From: Brucella pseudintermedia
GTDB taxonomy: Bacteria; Pseudomonadota; Alphaproteobacteria; Rhizobiales; Rhizobiaceae
Reading direction: 5' to 3' (one strand)
Assembly (NCBI RefSeq): GCF_042697365.1
Contig: NZ_CP137604.1
Length of the DNA stretch: 64,000 nucleotides
Shown here: positions 33,263 through 42,147 of the stretch, piece after piece
Position numbering within the stretch: position 1 is the first letter of the stretch
Layout: each line of letters begins with the position of its first letter
Made by a program: the position numbers and the translations under genes
Notes under the pieces: model-generated
Seen by the model: only the letters and a program-made list of their open reading frames with translations
Databases searched by the model: none
Told to the model about the DNA's origin: nothing

Positions 33263-33715
33263 ATGTCTTTGGAACTATCGGATGTCATTCACACGCGGGC
33301 GGAAGCTTTCGAAGCATTGAAGCTGCTGGCAGCAAGGCATGGTCGCGACCTTAGCCTCGCAATGGAGGAGGGCTCGTCCGACCGGTTGCGGCAGCGGCGC
33401 AATGTAGCGCTGTGCGAGGCCCTGATTGATTTGCTCGTAGCCATGTTTGGGGTTTCCGGCACCGAGTTGCGCTCTCCCTTGCGTTGCAGGCGCGAGGTCG
33501 CGCGCGTGCGGCAGATCGGCATGTATGTCGCGCATACGGCTTTCGGCCTCGCCATGCGGGATGTGGCCGTGGGCTTTGCCCGGGACCGCACCACGGTAAT
33601 GCACGCCTGCCATCTGGTGGAAGACATGCGCGACGATACCGAATTCGATGCAATCGTCTCGACCTTCGAGCGCATTGCGCAAAGTGCTTTCGCGGAGTGG
33701 AGGATGGCGGCATGA
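33263..33715 (+). CDS. Stand-alone DnaA domain-IV-like DNA-binding protein
   Basis: A 150-residue protein. The second half (RQIGMYVAHTAFGLAMRDVA, then GFARDRTTVMHACHLVEDMRDD) matches the DnaA domain IV helix-turn-helix with its DHTTV-HA signature (here DRTTVMHA). There is no AAA+ ATPase domain. It may bind DnaA-box-like DNA and modulate replication or transcription; this is inference. The stop overlaps the start of the DUF6456 gene (ATGA, 33712-33715), so the two are translated together. Confidence 0.82.
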   Translation: MSLELSDVIHTRAEAFEALKLLAARHGRDLSLAMEEGSSDRLRQRRNVALCEALIDLLVAMFGVSGTELRSPLRCRREVARVRQIGMYVAHTAFGLAMRDVAVGFARDRTTVMHACHLVEDMRDDTEFDAIVSTFERIAQSAFAEWRMAA

Positions 33716-34500
33716 CCACCCAACTGTCAGTGTCCGAAGCGAGAATCATACGCTTTTTGAAGGGCGGGGCCTGCGAGGTCCAGGATTCGGTTCGCGCCAC
33801 GCATGTATTGCTGGCGGCGGACCACGGCACCATCGCGGCTAGCCGGGCCGAACTGAAGGCCATGCATCAAAGGGGATTGCTGCGGTGGGAGGGCGAACGT
33901 CTTGTGCCCGCGCAGCGGGCTGCCAAACGCTTGAAGGCGGACGCCGGGCCGCTGCCCGTTCCGGCGAGGGCCACACTCACGGTCGAGTATGAGCAGGGCG
34001 AGAAGGTCGAGATCAATCCGGAAGAGTCGCCGCTGGCCATGCTCTACCGGCGCAAGACCGCGAGCGGTTCTTCCTTCATTTCTGAGGACGAATTTCTTGC
34101 AGGCGAGCGGCTGCGTGCCGACTTCACGCGCGGATCGCTCATGCCTTCCATCACGATGCGTTGGGACAAAAGCGTCAGGAGCAGGGCGAGCGGGCCGGGC
34201 GGCATGGCCGAACTGACGGATATTGCGCTTGCCAGCCGCGTCCGGGTCGAGCGGGCGCTGGAGGCGGTCGGGCCGGAACTGAACGGTGTTCTGGTTGATG
34301 TCTGCTGCTTCCTGAAAGGTCTTGAAACCGTGGAGCGCGAGCGGCAATGGCCCGCGCGTTCGGCCAAGATGCTGCTCAAGGCCGGCCTGGCTGCGCTGCA
34401 CCGGCACTATAATCCGCAACTCGAAAGGAAGCGGGGAGGTGTTGTCCTGCATTGGGGAACTAACGACTATCGTCCCCGGATGCAGCCGCAGAAGACGTGA
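33712..34500 (+). CDS. DUF6456-domain protein
   Basis: A 262-residue protein. The N-terminal part (SVSEARIIRFLKGG ... RAELKAMHQRGLLRWEGERLVP) looks like a winged helix. The C-terminal DUF6456 domain has SPLAMLYRRK, ISEDEFLAGERLRADFTRGSLMPSITMRWD and a final helical LKGLETVERERQWPARSAKMLLKAGLAALHRHY. The frame is open upstream through the DnaA-like gene, but the ATG in the ATGA overlap is the natural start. Both partners are DNA-binding-like, suggesting a joint regulatory role. No characterised function known to me. Confidence 0.8.
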   Translation: MTTQLSVSEARIIRFLKGGACEVQDSVRATHVLLAADHGTIAASRAELKAMHQRGLLRWEGERLVPAQRAAKRLKADAGPLPVPARATLTVEYEQGEKVEINPEESPLAMLYRRKTASGSSFISEDEFLAGERLRADFTRGSLMPSITMRWDKSVRSRASGPGGMAELTDIALASRVRVERALEAVGPELNGVLVDVCCFLKGLETVERERQWPARSAKMLLKAGLAALHRHYNPQLERKRGGVVLHWGTNDYRPRMQPQKT

Positions 34501-34592
34501 AGCCATCTCCCTCATTGACACTCCATTGGGTCGGGTCTATCGCCTGTGCCAACAAGCCTGGCAGGCCTGATGGGGAAGTGGGGAGAAATCAC

Positions 34593-35885
34593 ATGAATTC
34601 GGTACGGGATCGGCTGGAAAGCATCCTGTCGCGGCTGGAAGCGCGGGCAGGGAACGAGCGCGTTTTCAGCAAGGTTTACACGCAGCAGGCGCGTGCCGAG
34701 GCGGATGCGGCCGATGCGCGCCTGCGCGACGGACGCGCTGTCGGCCCCCTCGACGGGCGCATCGTTTCGATCAAGGATCTCTTCGATGTTGCCGGAGAAC
34801 CGACGCTCGCAGGCTCGGTTATCCGTCGTGATGCGGCGCCTGCAACGCAGGATGCAACGATTGTCCGCCGTCTGCGCGAGGCGGGCGCGGTCATTGTCGG
34901 CAAAACCCATATGACGGAATTTGCCTTCACGCCGGTCGGCCTCAATCCGCATTATGGCGAGCCGGGCAATGCCATTGACCCGACGCGCATTCCGGGCGGC
35001 TCGTCCTCGGGTGCGGCAGTCTCGGCTGCGGAAGGCACGAGCGAAATTGCCATCGGTTCGGATACGGGCGGTTCGGTGCGTATCCCGGCGGCGCTGAACG
35101 GCCTTGTCGGCTTCAAGCCGACTGCGCGGCGTGTTCCGCTCGACGGTGCTTTTCCGCTGGCGCCATCGCTTGATTCCGTCGGCCCGTTGACCAGAACCGT
35201 CGCCGACGCCATTCTGACGGACGCGATCATGGCGGGCGAAACGCCGGTCCTGCCTGAAGCCCTGCCGCTGAAAGGTCTGCGCGTCGCGCTGCCGAAGGGC
35301 TATCTTCTGGCCGATATGGAGCCGGATGTGGCAAAGCATTTCGCGGCCACCGTCGCGCTTCTTGAAAAGGCGGGCGCTGTCATTGCCGATCTGGCGGTCG
35401 ATGACCTGATCCAGCGCCTGCGCGAGGCAACCAGCGTCGGCTCCATCGCCGGCATCGAGGCAAGCCATGTTCATGCGTCGACATGGCTTGGTGATCCCGA
35501 TGCCAATGTCGATATCCGCGTGAAGCGCCCGCTCGCCGTCCGGGTCAAGGTGCCAATGGAAACCTATCGCGGGATCATGGAAACGCGGGCAGCGCTGGTG
35601 CGGGAAATGGACGAGCGTTTGAGCCGGTTCGACATGTTCGTGACGCCCGCTACGCCCATCGTTGCGCCGACGATTGCCTCGGTCAGCAATGACGAGGCCG
35701 AGTATGATCGTGTTGAGGGGCTGCTTTTGCGGGATACACAAGTCGGCAATCAGTTCGACCTGTGCAGCATCACCTTGCCCATGCCGGGCATGGCGCTGCC
35801 GACCGGCTTCATGCTCACCGCGCGCGGCGGCACGGACAAAAGGCTGCTGGCCGCAGCTCTGTCGGCGGAGAAACTGCTAGGCTGA
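34593..35885 (+). CDS. Amidase-signature family hydrolase
   Basis: A 430-residue cytoplasmic amidase. The Ser-cisSer-Lys triad is complete: Lys61 in RIVSIKDLF, cis-Ser in PGGSSSGAAVS near residue 137, and nucleophile Ser in GSDTGGSVRIP near residue 161. It is GatA-like in sequence, but gatB and gatC are not adjacent and the length is shorter than usual GatA, so it is more likely a general amidase. A GGGGAGAAATCAC site precedes the ATG; the frame upstream to 34497 is not family-like. Its 3' end overlaps convergent sufE by 9 bases. Confidence 0.87.
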   Translation: MNSVRDRLESILSRLEARAGNERVFSKVYTQQARAEADAADARLRDGRAVGPLDGRIVSIKDLFDVAGEPTLAGSVIRRDAAPATQDATIVRRLREAGAVIVGKTHMTEFAFTPVGLNPHYGEPGNAIDPTRIPGGSSSGAAVSAAEGTSEIAIGSDTGGSVRIPAALNGLVGFKPTARRVPLDGAFPLAPSLDSVGPLTRTVADAILTDAIMAGETPVLPEALPLKGLRVALPKGYLLADMEPDVAKHFAATVALLEKAGAVIADLAVDDLIQRLREATSVGSIAGIEASHVHASTWLGDPDANVDIRVKRPLAVRVKVPMETYRGIMETRAALVREMDERLSRFDMFVTPATPIVAPTIASVSNDEAEYDRVEGLLLRDTQVGNQFDLCSITLPMPGMALPTGFMLTARGGTDKRLLAAALSAEKLLG

Positions 35886-36302
35886 TTCTTTCGCAAGCTC
35901 CGCTTCCCGGCGGATGCGCGCCACCATGGAACGCAGGCCATTGGCGCGCTGCGGGGTGAGGTGCTCGTCGAGGCCGAGCTTTTTCAAGATGGCTTCGGGA
36001 TCTATCGTCAGGATTTCCGAAGCCTTGCGGCCCGAATAAAGCGCCAGCACAATGGCCACAAGGCCGCGCACGATATGCGCATCGGAATCGCCGAGAAACT
36101 CGATGACCGGATCGCTGCCGCCTTGCGGCAGCGTCTTCAGCCAGACCTGGCTTACACAGCCCTGCACCTTGTGCTCCGCATCGCGCGCATCGTCGGGATA
36201 GGGCGGCAGTTCCTTGCCGAGATCGATGACATAGCGATAGCGATCTTCCCAATCGTCGAGAAATTCGAAATCGGACATGATGCTATCGATGGTCGTGGTC
36301 AT
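35877..36302 (-). CDS. sufE: SufE-type cysteine desulfurase activator
   Basis: Accepts sulfur from SufS and boosts iron-sulfur cluster assembly. The 141-residue protein has FEFLDDWEDRYRYVIDLGKELPP and the sulfur-accepting Cys in VQGCVSQVWL near residue 50, then RGLVAIVLALYSGR and NGLRSMVARIR. A shorter start at MSDFEF is possible. It stands alone here, away from a suf operon. Confidence 0.92.
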   Translation of the reverse strand: MTTTIDSIMSDFEFLDDWEDRYRYVIDLGKELPPYPDDARDAEHKVQGCVSQVWLKTLPQGGSDPVIEFLGDSDAHIVRGLVAIVLALYSGRKASEILTIDPEAILKKLGLDEHLTPQRANGLRSMVARIRREAELAKESA

Positions 36303-36370
36303 TGTACTCGCCTGAAAGAAGTTTCTTGCCGCTTATATAGTGATGAAACGTGGCGAGGTCACGGAAAACC

Positions 36371-36488
36371 AGAGCATGATTCCGAAAAGTGGGAACCGTC
36401 TACGCAGGGAAATCAGTCCACTGGACTGATTTCTGATCCTGCTGCGATCAGATAAAATCATGCTCGAACAAAAGCCTGGAGCATGATG
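36371..36488. repeat. Dispersed palindromic repeat, copy 5 (longest)
   Basis: Outer arms GAGCATGATT (36372-36381) and AATCATGCTC (36456-36465). Inside is a perfect 12+1+12 palindrome, GAAATCAGTCCA (36409-36420), C, TGGACTGATTTC (36422-36433). The shared core TTCCGAAAAGTGGGAACCG follows the left arm. A third GAGCATGATG lies at 36478-36487, next to the DUF5330 gene stop. It is the best example of the family in this window. Confidence 0.88.
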
Positions 36489-36489
36489 A

Positions 36490-36933
36490 CTAACGCCCAA
36501 TCGCGCCAGTCGCGCGACGATCCAGTGCGCGAAGGGCTTCTTCCCGCGATGTCGGGATGGGAATGCCGGTTGCGGCCTGCGCGGGTTCGGATGCGGCGGG
36601 TTCCGCTTTCGCGGGCGGTTGCGGCTTGGTGCCGAAGCGGTCGCTCAGATATTCGAGCGCAACACGGCTTCCTTCCAGAAGTCCGCTTCCGGCGCTGGAA
36701 ATGAGCGAGGTTCCGTTCTGGCAAAAAGACGGGTTGTCGATGCAAAGCTTGCCCAGCTCCACGGCGGTTTTGCCATTGGCGAGAAGCTGGCCGATGGAAT
36801 CCGGTTCCTGCTTCGTTTCGGCGATGGCGGGTTTCTCCTGCGGCTTGTTCTGCTCATCCGCGGAGAAGATGCGCGGCATGACAAGGAATGCCAGCGTCAG
36901 CCAGAATGCGGATTTGAGGAGAAAACGGATCAT
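36490..36933 (-). CDS. DUF5330-like protein with an N-terminal membrane segment
   Basis: A 147-residue protein. MIRFLLKSAFWLTLAFLVMPRIF is a signal anchor, followed by a periplasmic part with a pair of Cys (KLCIDNPSFCQNG) and a proline/alanine-rich C-terminus (TKPQPPAKAEPAASEPAQAATG). It matches my recollection of small DUF5330 proteins of Hyphomicrobiales. The frame upstream to 36999 lacks a signal and is rejected. Function unknown. Confidence 0.72.
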   Translation of the reverse strand: MIRFLLKSAFWLTLAFLVMPRIFSADEQNKPQEKPAIAETKQEPDSIGQLLANGKTAVELGKLCIDNPSFCQNGTSLISSAGSGLLEGSRVALEYLSDRFGTKPQPPAKAEPAASEPAQAATGIPIPTSREEALRALDRRATGAIGR

Positions 36934-37232
36934 TGCCTTGCTTCTGTTGCGATATGTACGCGTCAATGTCGGATGAATTTGAAAAGATTCCGTAACCATC
37001 CGGTTTGAACGCTAAATTGCACGCAGGCGGCAGTGGCGTCTCGTCGATTGCTACTCTCTGTTTACCATAGACAGAAAAGCAGACCCGGCGTCTCACTTAT
37101 CCGCTTTGGTTGGCTCCGCTTTATCGTTTCTTTAAAGCCTCGGCTGCAATCTGTTGCTGGCTGGAAGAGCGTCGCCACGGCGCACGGTTTTCCGGTTCAG
37201 ACCATGCAAGAGTATTGAGTGAGTAGGGCACG

Positions 37233-39053
37233 TTGAACGCCATTCTTTTGAAAACAGCCGAATCCGTCCGCATGAATGTGCAGGCGATCAGCCGTTTTTA
37301 CGAACGTTTCTGCCGCCGCTGGGTATCCACGCCCGACGCGGCCTCCATACGTGTCATCGGCTCGGTCGTCACCGTGCCGGTCCTGCTTTGTGCTGCGGTG
37401 CTTGGCTCCGGCGTGACGCCGGGATTCACGGAATTTGCGATTCTCGCCGCCAGCTTTGCAGGCATGGCCATGATCCTGTGCGCGCTGTCGCTGATGGGCG
37501 TCGCTGCGCCCGTTCTGGCTGGCCTGAACTTCGCTGCCTATGGCGCGGGTCTTGCTGCCCTTGGCGCCTTTTCGCATGGCAATGCGGTCCTGTGGCTGAT
37601 GGCGGCAGCTCTGCCGCTTGAGATCTGGTTTGCAACCCGCAAGCCGGGCGCTGCCGCCGCAGGCGCTGCTTTCGCCGCGATCATTCTGGGTTTCCTTGCG
37701 ACTGCAAGCGGCGGCGCTGTTTCCGGCGGCAGCTATGTGTCTGTCGCGGTTCTTGTCCTTTATGCCGCAAGCCTTGTCGCGCGTGGCTTTGTGAGCGCCG
37801 CCCGGCCTGCCGAGATCAAGGTCGGCGCACCGCAGATCGCGGTTGCTGCCGGTGACGTGCAGTTCTGCCTCGATGCGGATGGCGTAGTGTCTTCGGTCGA
37901 TGCGAACTCTGCGAGGCTTCTGGGCGTGCAGCCGAAAATGCTGGAGGGCACTGCCCTGATCGACCGCGTGCATGTGGCCGACCGCGTTGAATATCTTTCG
38001 CTTCTGGCCGATCTGCGCGCCGGTGCCACGGTGCGCAAGATCGACGTGCGCCTGCGCTCCATCGAAAATGGCGAGACCGTCTTCCGCGCCTATCGGCTCG
38101 AAGGTGCGGCAAGCGCTCGCGCCATCACGCTGATCGGCCGTTCGCTGGAAGGCGAGCAGAAGCTTCTGGAAGAAATCGCCACGCTGAAAGCGGAACTGGA
38201 ATCGGAGCGCATCGGCAAGGGCCGTCTGCTCGCAGCCGTCAGCCATGAGCTGCGCACGCCGCTCAATTCCATCATCGGCTTTTCCGACATGCTGTCGCAT
38301 GAAATGGGCGGCAAGCTGGCCAATGAAAAGCAACGCGAATATGCTGGCCTCATCCACCAGTCCGGCCATTATCTGCTGGAGCTTGTGAACGCCGTTCTCG
38401 ACAATTCGCGTCTGGAAACCGGCAATTACAGCATTGATCCGCAGACGCTCGCTTTCCGCGAAGCAGCCGAAATGTGCACCGCCGTCATGCTGCCGCTGGC
38501 TGAAAAGAAAGGCGTCGCCTTCTGCCACCGCGTCGGCAACGGCGTTGGCGAACTGGTGGCCGACCGCCGCGCCGTCCAGCAGATATTGCTCAACCTCGCC
38601 GGAAATGCGGTCAAGTTCACGCAAAGCGGCGGCTGCGTCACCATCGATGCGGCGCGCGTGATGGCTGAAGGCCGTGCAATGCTGGAATTCAGCGTGTCGG
38701 ATACGGGCATCGGCATCGAGCCGGAAGACATGCAGCGCATCGGCACGCCATTCGTGCGCGCCAACAACGATTATGCGCGCGCGCAGGAAGGAAGCGGCCT
38801 TGGCCTTTCGGTGGTCAAGGGGTTGGTGGAACTGCATCAGGGAACGATGCAACTGAAAAGCTGCCCCGGCGAAGGCACGATCGTCACGGTCCGCCTTCCG
38901 GTGTCGGGGCCGCAATTTGTCATGGGAGAAGACGAACATCAGGAGCTTGGCACGGTGATCGACATGCACCGTCACCAGGGAGAAAGGCAGCATGACTGGC
39001 AGAACGACGAAATCCGGGAGCAGAAAAATGCGCAAGCCCGCAAAACGGCGTAG
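37233..39053 (+). CDS. Membrane sensor histidine kinase with PAS domain (DivJ/PleC-like)
   Basis: About 606 residues from the TTG (593 from an ATG at 37272). Several membrane segments cover about residues 40-185. A PAS-like region follows (DVQFCLDADGVVSSVDANSARLLG). Then come HisKA with the phospho-His in AVSHELRTPLNSIIGFSDML near residue 340, and the ATPase domain with NAVKFT, DTGIGI and GSGLGLSVVKGL. The kinase core most resembles the DivJ/PleC/PdhS cell-cycle kinases that act on DivK; I cannot say which. The 3' end overlaps the next gene. Confidence 0.85.
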   Translation: MNAILLKTAESVRMNVQAISRFYERFCRRWVSTPDAASIRVIGSVVTVPVLLCAAVLGSGVTPGFTEFAILAASFAGMAMILCALSLMGVAAPVLAGLNFAAYGAGLAALGAFSHGNAVLWLMAAALPLEIWFATRKPGAAAAGAAFAAIILGFLATASGGAVSGGSYVSVAVLVLYAASLVARGFVSAARPAEIKVGAPQIAVAAGDVQFCLDADGVVSSVDANSARLLGVQPKMLEGTALIDRVHVADRVEYLSLLADLRAGATVRKIDVRLRSIENGETVFRAYRLEGAASARAITLIGRSLEGEQKLLEEIATLKAELESERIGKGRLLAAVSHELRTPLNSIIGFSDMLSHEMGGKLANEKQREYAGLIHQSGHYLLELVNAVLDNSRLETGNYSIDPQTLAFREAAEMCTAVMLPLAEKKGVAFCHRVGNGVGELVADRRAVQQILLNLAGNAVKFTQSGGCVTIDAARVMAEGRAMLEFSVSDTGIGIEPEDMQRIGTPFVRANNDYARAQEGSGLGLSVVKGLVELHQGTMQLKSCPGEGTIVTVRLPVSGPQFVMGEDEHQELGTVIDMHRHQGERQHDWQNDEIREQKNAQARKTA

Positions 39054-39999
39054 TCTCGGATCGCGGCTCCTCCATTTCTTCTTCACGTCGGCCTCGGCGC
39101 TTGCAATCGCCGCCGGAGATTTCATTGCGCGCAACCCCGTCCTGACCGGCGGGGCAACCGCATTTCTGGTGGTCATGAGTTTCGTTTCGGCCAATGCGCT
39201 CTGGTATCAGCCGGAGGCGCATAACGCCGTGTTCTTCCGCACCAGGCCGGATTTCGTGTTCAAGCCAACCCCGCGCGAGGTGTTGCCGGGAACGGCGGCG
39301 GCGAGCGACAACGCCCCCAAACCGGTTGAAACCGCGAAAAGCGAGACCGCACCGGCGCCTGAAACCGCCAGCCTGTCGGCTGACCGGCTGAATATGAGCG
39401 CATCGGTGGACGATATGCTGCCAGCACTTGCGCCCAATGCCGATCTGGAGATCGCGCGGCTGCAGCATCGGCTTTCGACGCTCGGAATTTACAAGGGGCC
39501 GGTGGACGGTTTTACCGGGCCGCAGACCCGCGAAGCGGTGGAACGCTGGCGCGCCTTGCAGCAAAAGCTCGGCGTGCAGGAGGCCAACATCCCTCCACAA
39601 ATGCTGGCTGACACGCAGAAGCGCAATCCGGTTCAGGATGAGGTGGCAAAAGCCATCGAGGTCGCGGTTCCATCGCCGCGTCCGCAGCCTGCCGTTTTGA
39701 AATCGGAAACAGTTTCAAAGCCGAAGCCTGACCTTGCTTCCTATGAAAAACCGGCCGCCAAAAAGCAGGTTGCGGCAACGCCCGCCATACAATCGGGAAA
39801 AGTGAGTTCGCAGGATATTATCCGCGTGCAGGCCGGGCTGAAGGCATTCGGCAATGACACGGTGCCGGTGAACGGGCAGCCGGGCAAGTCGACGCAGGAA
39901 GCCGTGCGCGAATTCCAGAAACTGTTCAGCTTGCCCGTGACCGGCGAAATCGATGGAACGCTCATCGCCAAGATGCGCGAGATCGGCCTGATAAGCTGA
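38992..39999 (+). CDS. Membrane-anchored protein with two peptidoglycan-binding domains
   Basis: A 335-residue protein with a basic N-terminus, one membrane segment (NPVLTGGATAFLVVMSFVSANALWY, about residues 48-72), a proline/alanine-rich linker and two PG_binding_1 units. The first is IARLQHRLSTLGIYKGPVDGFTGPQTREAVERW, the second VQAGLKAFGNDTVPVNGQPGKSTQEAVREFQ. It overlaps the kinase gene by 62 bases (26 if it starts at ATG 39028); both starts have ribosome sites. The linkage suggests the kinase and this wall-binding protein act together. It may sense or organise the wall. Confidence 0.83.
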   Translation: MTGRTTKSGSRKMRKPAKRRSLGSRLLHFFFTSASALAIAAGDFIARNPVLTGGATAFLVVMSFVSANALWYQPEAHNAVFFRTRPDFVFKPTPREVLPGTAAASDNAPKPVETAKSETAPAPETASLSADRLNMSASVDDMLPALAPNADLEIARLQHRLSTLGIYKGPVDGFTGPQTREAVERWRALQQKLGVQEANIPPQMLADTQKRNPVQDEVAKAIEVAVPSPRPQPAVLKSETVSKPKPDLASYEKPAAKKQVAATPAIQSGKVSSQDIIRVQAGLKAFGNDTVPVNGQPGKSTQEAVREFQKLFSLPVTGEIDGTLIAKMREIGLIS

Positions 40000-40009
40000 T
40001 GGTTTCGCG

Positions 40010-40369
40010 ATGCGCCTGACATCCGATTTCTGGGTTTCCGCCCTGATCCGCAAGGTGCAGGGCGAGGGCGGCTTTGCCTATCTCGCCCGTCGCGGTTCGC
40101 CGGAAGCGGGTGCGATCTTCATCAAGGTAAGCTCGCGCTTCGGCACATGCGACTTATATTCGCCTGCGCCGCAAACCTCCTATGACGAGGATAACGATGG
40201 AGAGCGCATGTTCCTGCGCATTCTTCATGACGCGGATGACTTGGCGGCAAGTGACCGCATGGCGCGGGAAACGCGTTTCGACCCCGACCTCTGGCTGGTC
40301 GAACTGGAAGATATTGCCGACGCATCGGCGTTCTTTTCGATTTCGCAGGACGGGGAAGCGTCTAGCTGA
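40010..40369 (+). CDS. DUF1491-family protein
   Basis: A 119-residue soluble protein: MRLTSDFWVSALIRKVQGEGGFAYLARRGSPEAGAIFIKV at the N-terminus, then RDLWLVELED-like FDPDLWLVELEDI near the end. This matches DUF1491 as I know it from alphaproteobacteria. It starts 10 bases after the peptidoglycan-binding gene, so it is probably the third gene of that operon. No function is known. Confidence 0.78.
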   Translation: MRLTSDFWVSALIRKVQGEGGFAYLARRGSPEAGAIFIKVSSRFGTCDLYSPAPQTSYDEDNDGERMFLRILHDADDLAASDRMARETRFDPDLWLVELEDIADASAFFSISQDGEASS

Positions 40370-40374
40370 CGGTT

Positions 40375-41415
40375 CTATTTTACCAAACGCTGCTGCGACG
40401 GATGATCGGAATTGGCCGCATCCACAAGCGGGGTGTCGTCCCCTGCTTCCGCCATTTCGCGCAATTTGCCGCGCAGCATGGCCGACATGTCTTCAGCCTT
40501 CCAGCGCCGCACGAGCGCCATCGCCTTTTCGCGGTCGATGGAACGGTAGATGTGGACGAACTCACGCAGGCTGTCGCGATTGGTGTCGATCGGGCCCAGA
40601 ATGGCCGTCATGGTGAGATAGCATTCCGCTGGCGACAATCCGAGCGCCTTGAGCGCAATCGGCAGGTGCGAATCCGGCCACTGGCCGATAATCGCATCGG
40701 CCCGCTCGAACGAAAGGTCGAGCGCATCGGCCAGTGCGTTGCGAAACAACTGGCCGTCGATCAGAAGGGCGGTATCGATGAGATGCTGCGAGCCGGTGGC
40801 GGCACCTGTTTCGTAGAAAGGCTGTTGCAGCGCGCGCGCCAGCCGCTCCGAACTGCCCTCTTTCATCAGGGGTATTTTGGCGGTGGACAGGTCTGGCACA
40901 TCCGGTTTTTCAAGCGGCTCAGCCTCGATATTGGCGAGGTTTTCCTGAAGCGCCAGCGTGCGGTCGATGACCGGATCGGCGAAACTGCGCAACACGCCTT
41001 GCAGAAGCACATCCCCCGATTGGCGCCGCGCAATGGCGCGCGCATGAGCAAGACCGTTCTTGCCGATGATCTCGATCAGGTCGGAAGGGCGCAGAAGGGG
41101 CGAGCGCAGGAGAATGGGCGCGGAGATTTCCACGGGCTGGTCGGCGAGCGCGAGAATGAGTCGGCGCGGCGCGTCTTCCAGTTGCGCCAGCGCATTGGCT
41201 GCATGGCGCTTGCCGCGGGTGGAAGCGCATTGCAGAAGCGGCATGGCAAGATCTTCGAGCTGCTGCATATCCTGCCGTCCGGGACGCGTGATGCCCGCGA
41301 ATGCCGAAATCGCGGCCGCCAGAAGGTCGTCCGCCTTGGCTCTCCCCGCTTTTGAATCCGACGGGCTCCGGTGGCCTGAAATATCCTCCAGGGCGCGGAA
41401 CTGATCATTTGTCAC
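40375..41415 (-). CDS. DUF2336-family protein
   Basis: A protein of about 346 residues, mainly alpha-helical repeats, typical of alphaproteobacterial DUF2336 (SPLLRPSDLIEIIGKNGLAHARAIARR; then a second half ending MSAMLRGKLREMAEAGDD). I chose the GTG at 41415 because CGGAG sits 8 bases before it; a GTG ten codons upstream lacks a site. It converges on the DUF1491 gene with 5 bases between stops. Function unknown. Confidence 0.78.
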   Translation of the reverse strand: MTNDQFRALEDISGHRSPSDSKAGRAKADDLLAAAISAFAGITRPGRQDMQQLEDLAMPLLQCASTRGKRHAANALAQLEDAPRRLILALADQPVEISAPILLRSPLLRPSDLIEIIGKNGLAHARAIARRQSGDVLLQGVLRSFADPVIDRTLALQENLANIEAEPLEKPDVPDLSTAKIPLMKEGSSERLARALQQPFYETGAATGSQHLIDTALLIDGQLFRNALADALDLSFERADAIIGQWPDSHLPIALKALGLSPAECYLTMTAILGPIDTNRDSLREFVHIYRSIDREKAMALVRRWKAEDMSAMLRGKLREMAEAGDDTPLVDAANSDHPSQQRLVK

Positions 41416-41589
41416 GCAGAATACTCCGGTAGGCACCCAACTCACCCGCCCAATCGCAGATCACGCATCCAGCAGCAACTGGCCTGCACGAAATGCACCC
41501 CGCATGGGTCGGTGTTCCCGATAGTAGCGTTGAAGCCTTAGCAACTCATTAACCGTGCCATAAAGAAACAGCATTTGGTTGCGGCTGGG

Positions 41590-42147
41590 TCAGAGTCCCT
41601 CAAACGGCGCGCACCGCGCTTGCGCGAAGAAGCCCTGCACTTGCCTGTTCCAGGTTGCATCGGGCACGAAGGCGCGCAGCACGGCAACACCCTCACCGAT
41701 ATTCTGCTCGATCAGGATCGAACGCGCATCGGCCTGCGAACCATCGGAGCGAATGCCATCCGAGCGAAGACTGGCCATGCCGATGGGATCGGCAAGGATA
41801 AGGTCGAGCTTGCGTTCATTGGAAACGCTGTCGTTGAGGCTGTAGAGATTGTCCCCGTTGGGCGCATAGATCGAAAGCGACCAGTAAGGCACGTTTGCGT
41901 CTGCCGTGATGTGCACCGGGCCGTCTGCAAGGTCGAAGCGGCAGGTGGCTTCCTGTATCAGCGGGTCGCTGTCGCTGACGGGGCCGGTCTTGTGATCCAG
42001 CCGCTGGAAACGGTATGGCTCGCTTCCGGTTTCGATCCGCGACCAGGCATTCTTGTCGGAATAGAAGGGAACGAGGAACAGGACCGCGATATGGACGATC
42101 GCCGCGCCGATGATGCCGAGAAGGATGAGGCGGAAAATTCTAGCCAC
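41590..42147 (-). CDS. DUF1254-domain membrane protein
   Basis: A 185-residue protein. FRLILLGIIGAAIVHIAVLFLVPFY is an N-terminal membrane anchor, followed by the periplasmic DUF1254 region (ADANVPYWSLSIYAPNGDNLYSLND). It starts with GTG inside the last codons of the DUF1214 gene (GTGGCTAG overlap, 42140-42147), so the two are coupled. Such DUF1254/DUF1214 pairs are often neighbours; here they follow a penicillin-binding protein gene. Function unknown. Confidence 0.8.
   Translation of the reverse strand: MARIFRLILLGIIGAAIVHIAVLFLVPFYSDKNAWSRIETGSEPYRFQRLDHKTGPVSDSDPLIQEATCRFDLADGPVHITADANVPYWSLSIYAPNGDNLYSLNDSVSNERKLDLILADPIGMASLRSDGIRSDGSQADARSILIEQNIGEGVAVLRAFVPDATWNRQVQGFFAQARCAPFEGL

Noticed and set aside
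34593..35885. GatA subunit of the glutamyl-tRNA amidotransferase
   Set aside because: It has the amidase signature but is shorter than usual GatA and has no gatB or gatC neighbour, so a general amidase is the safer call.
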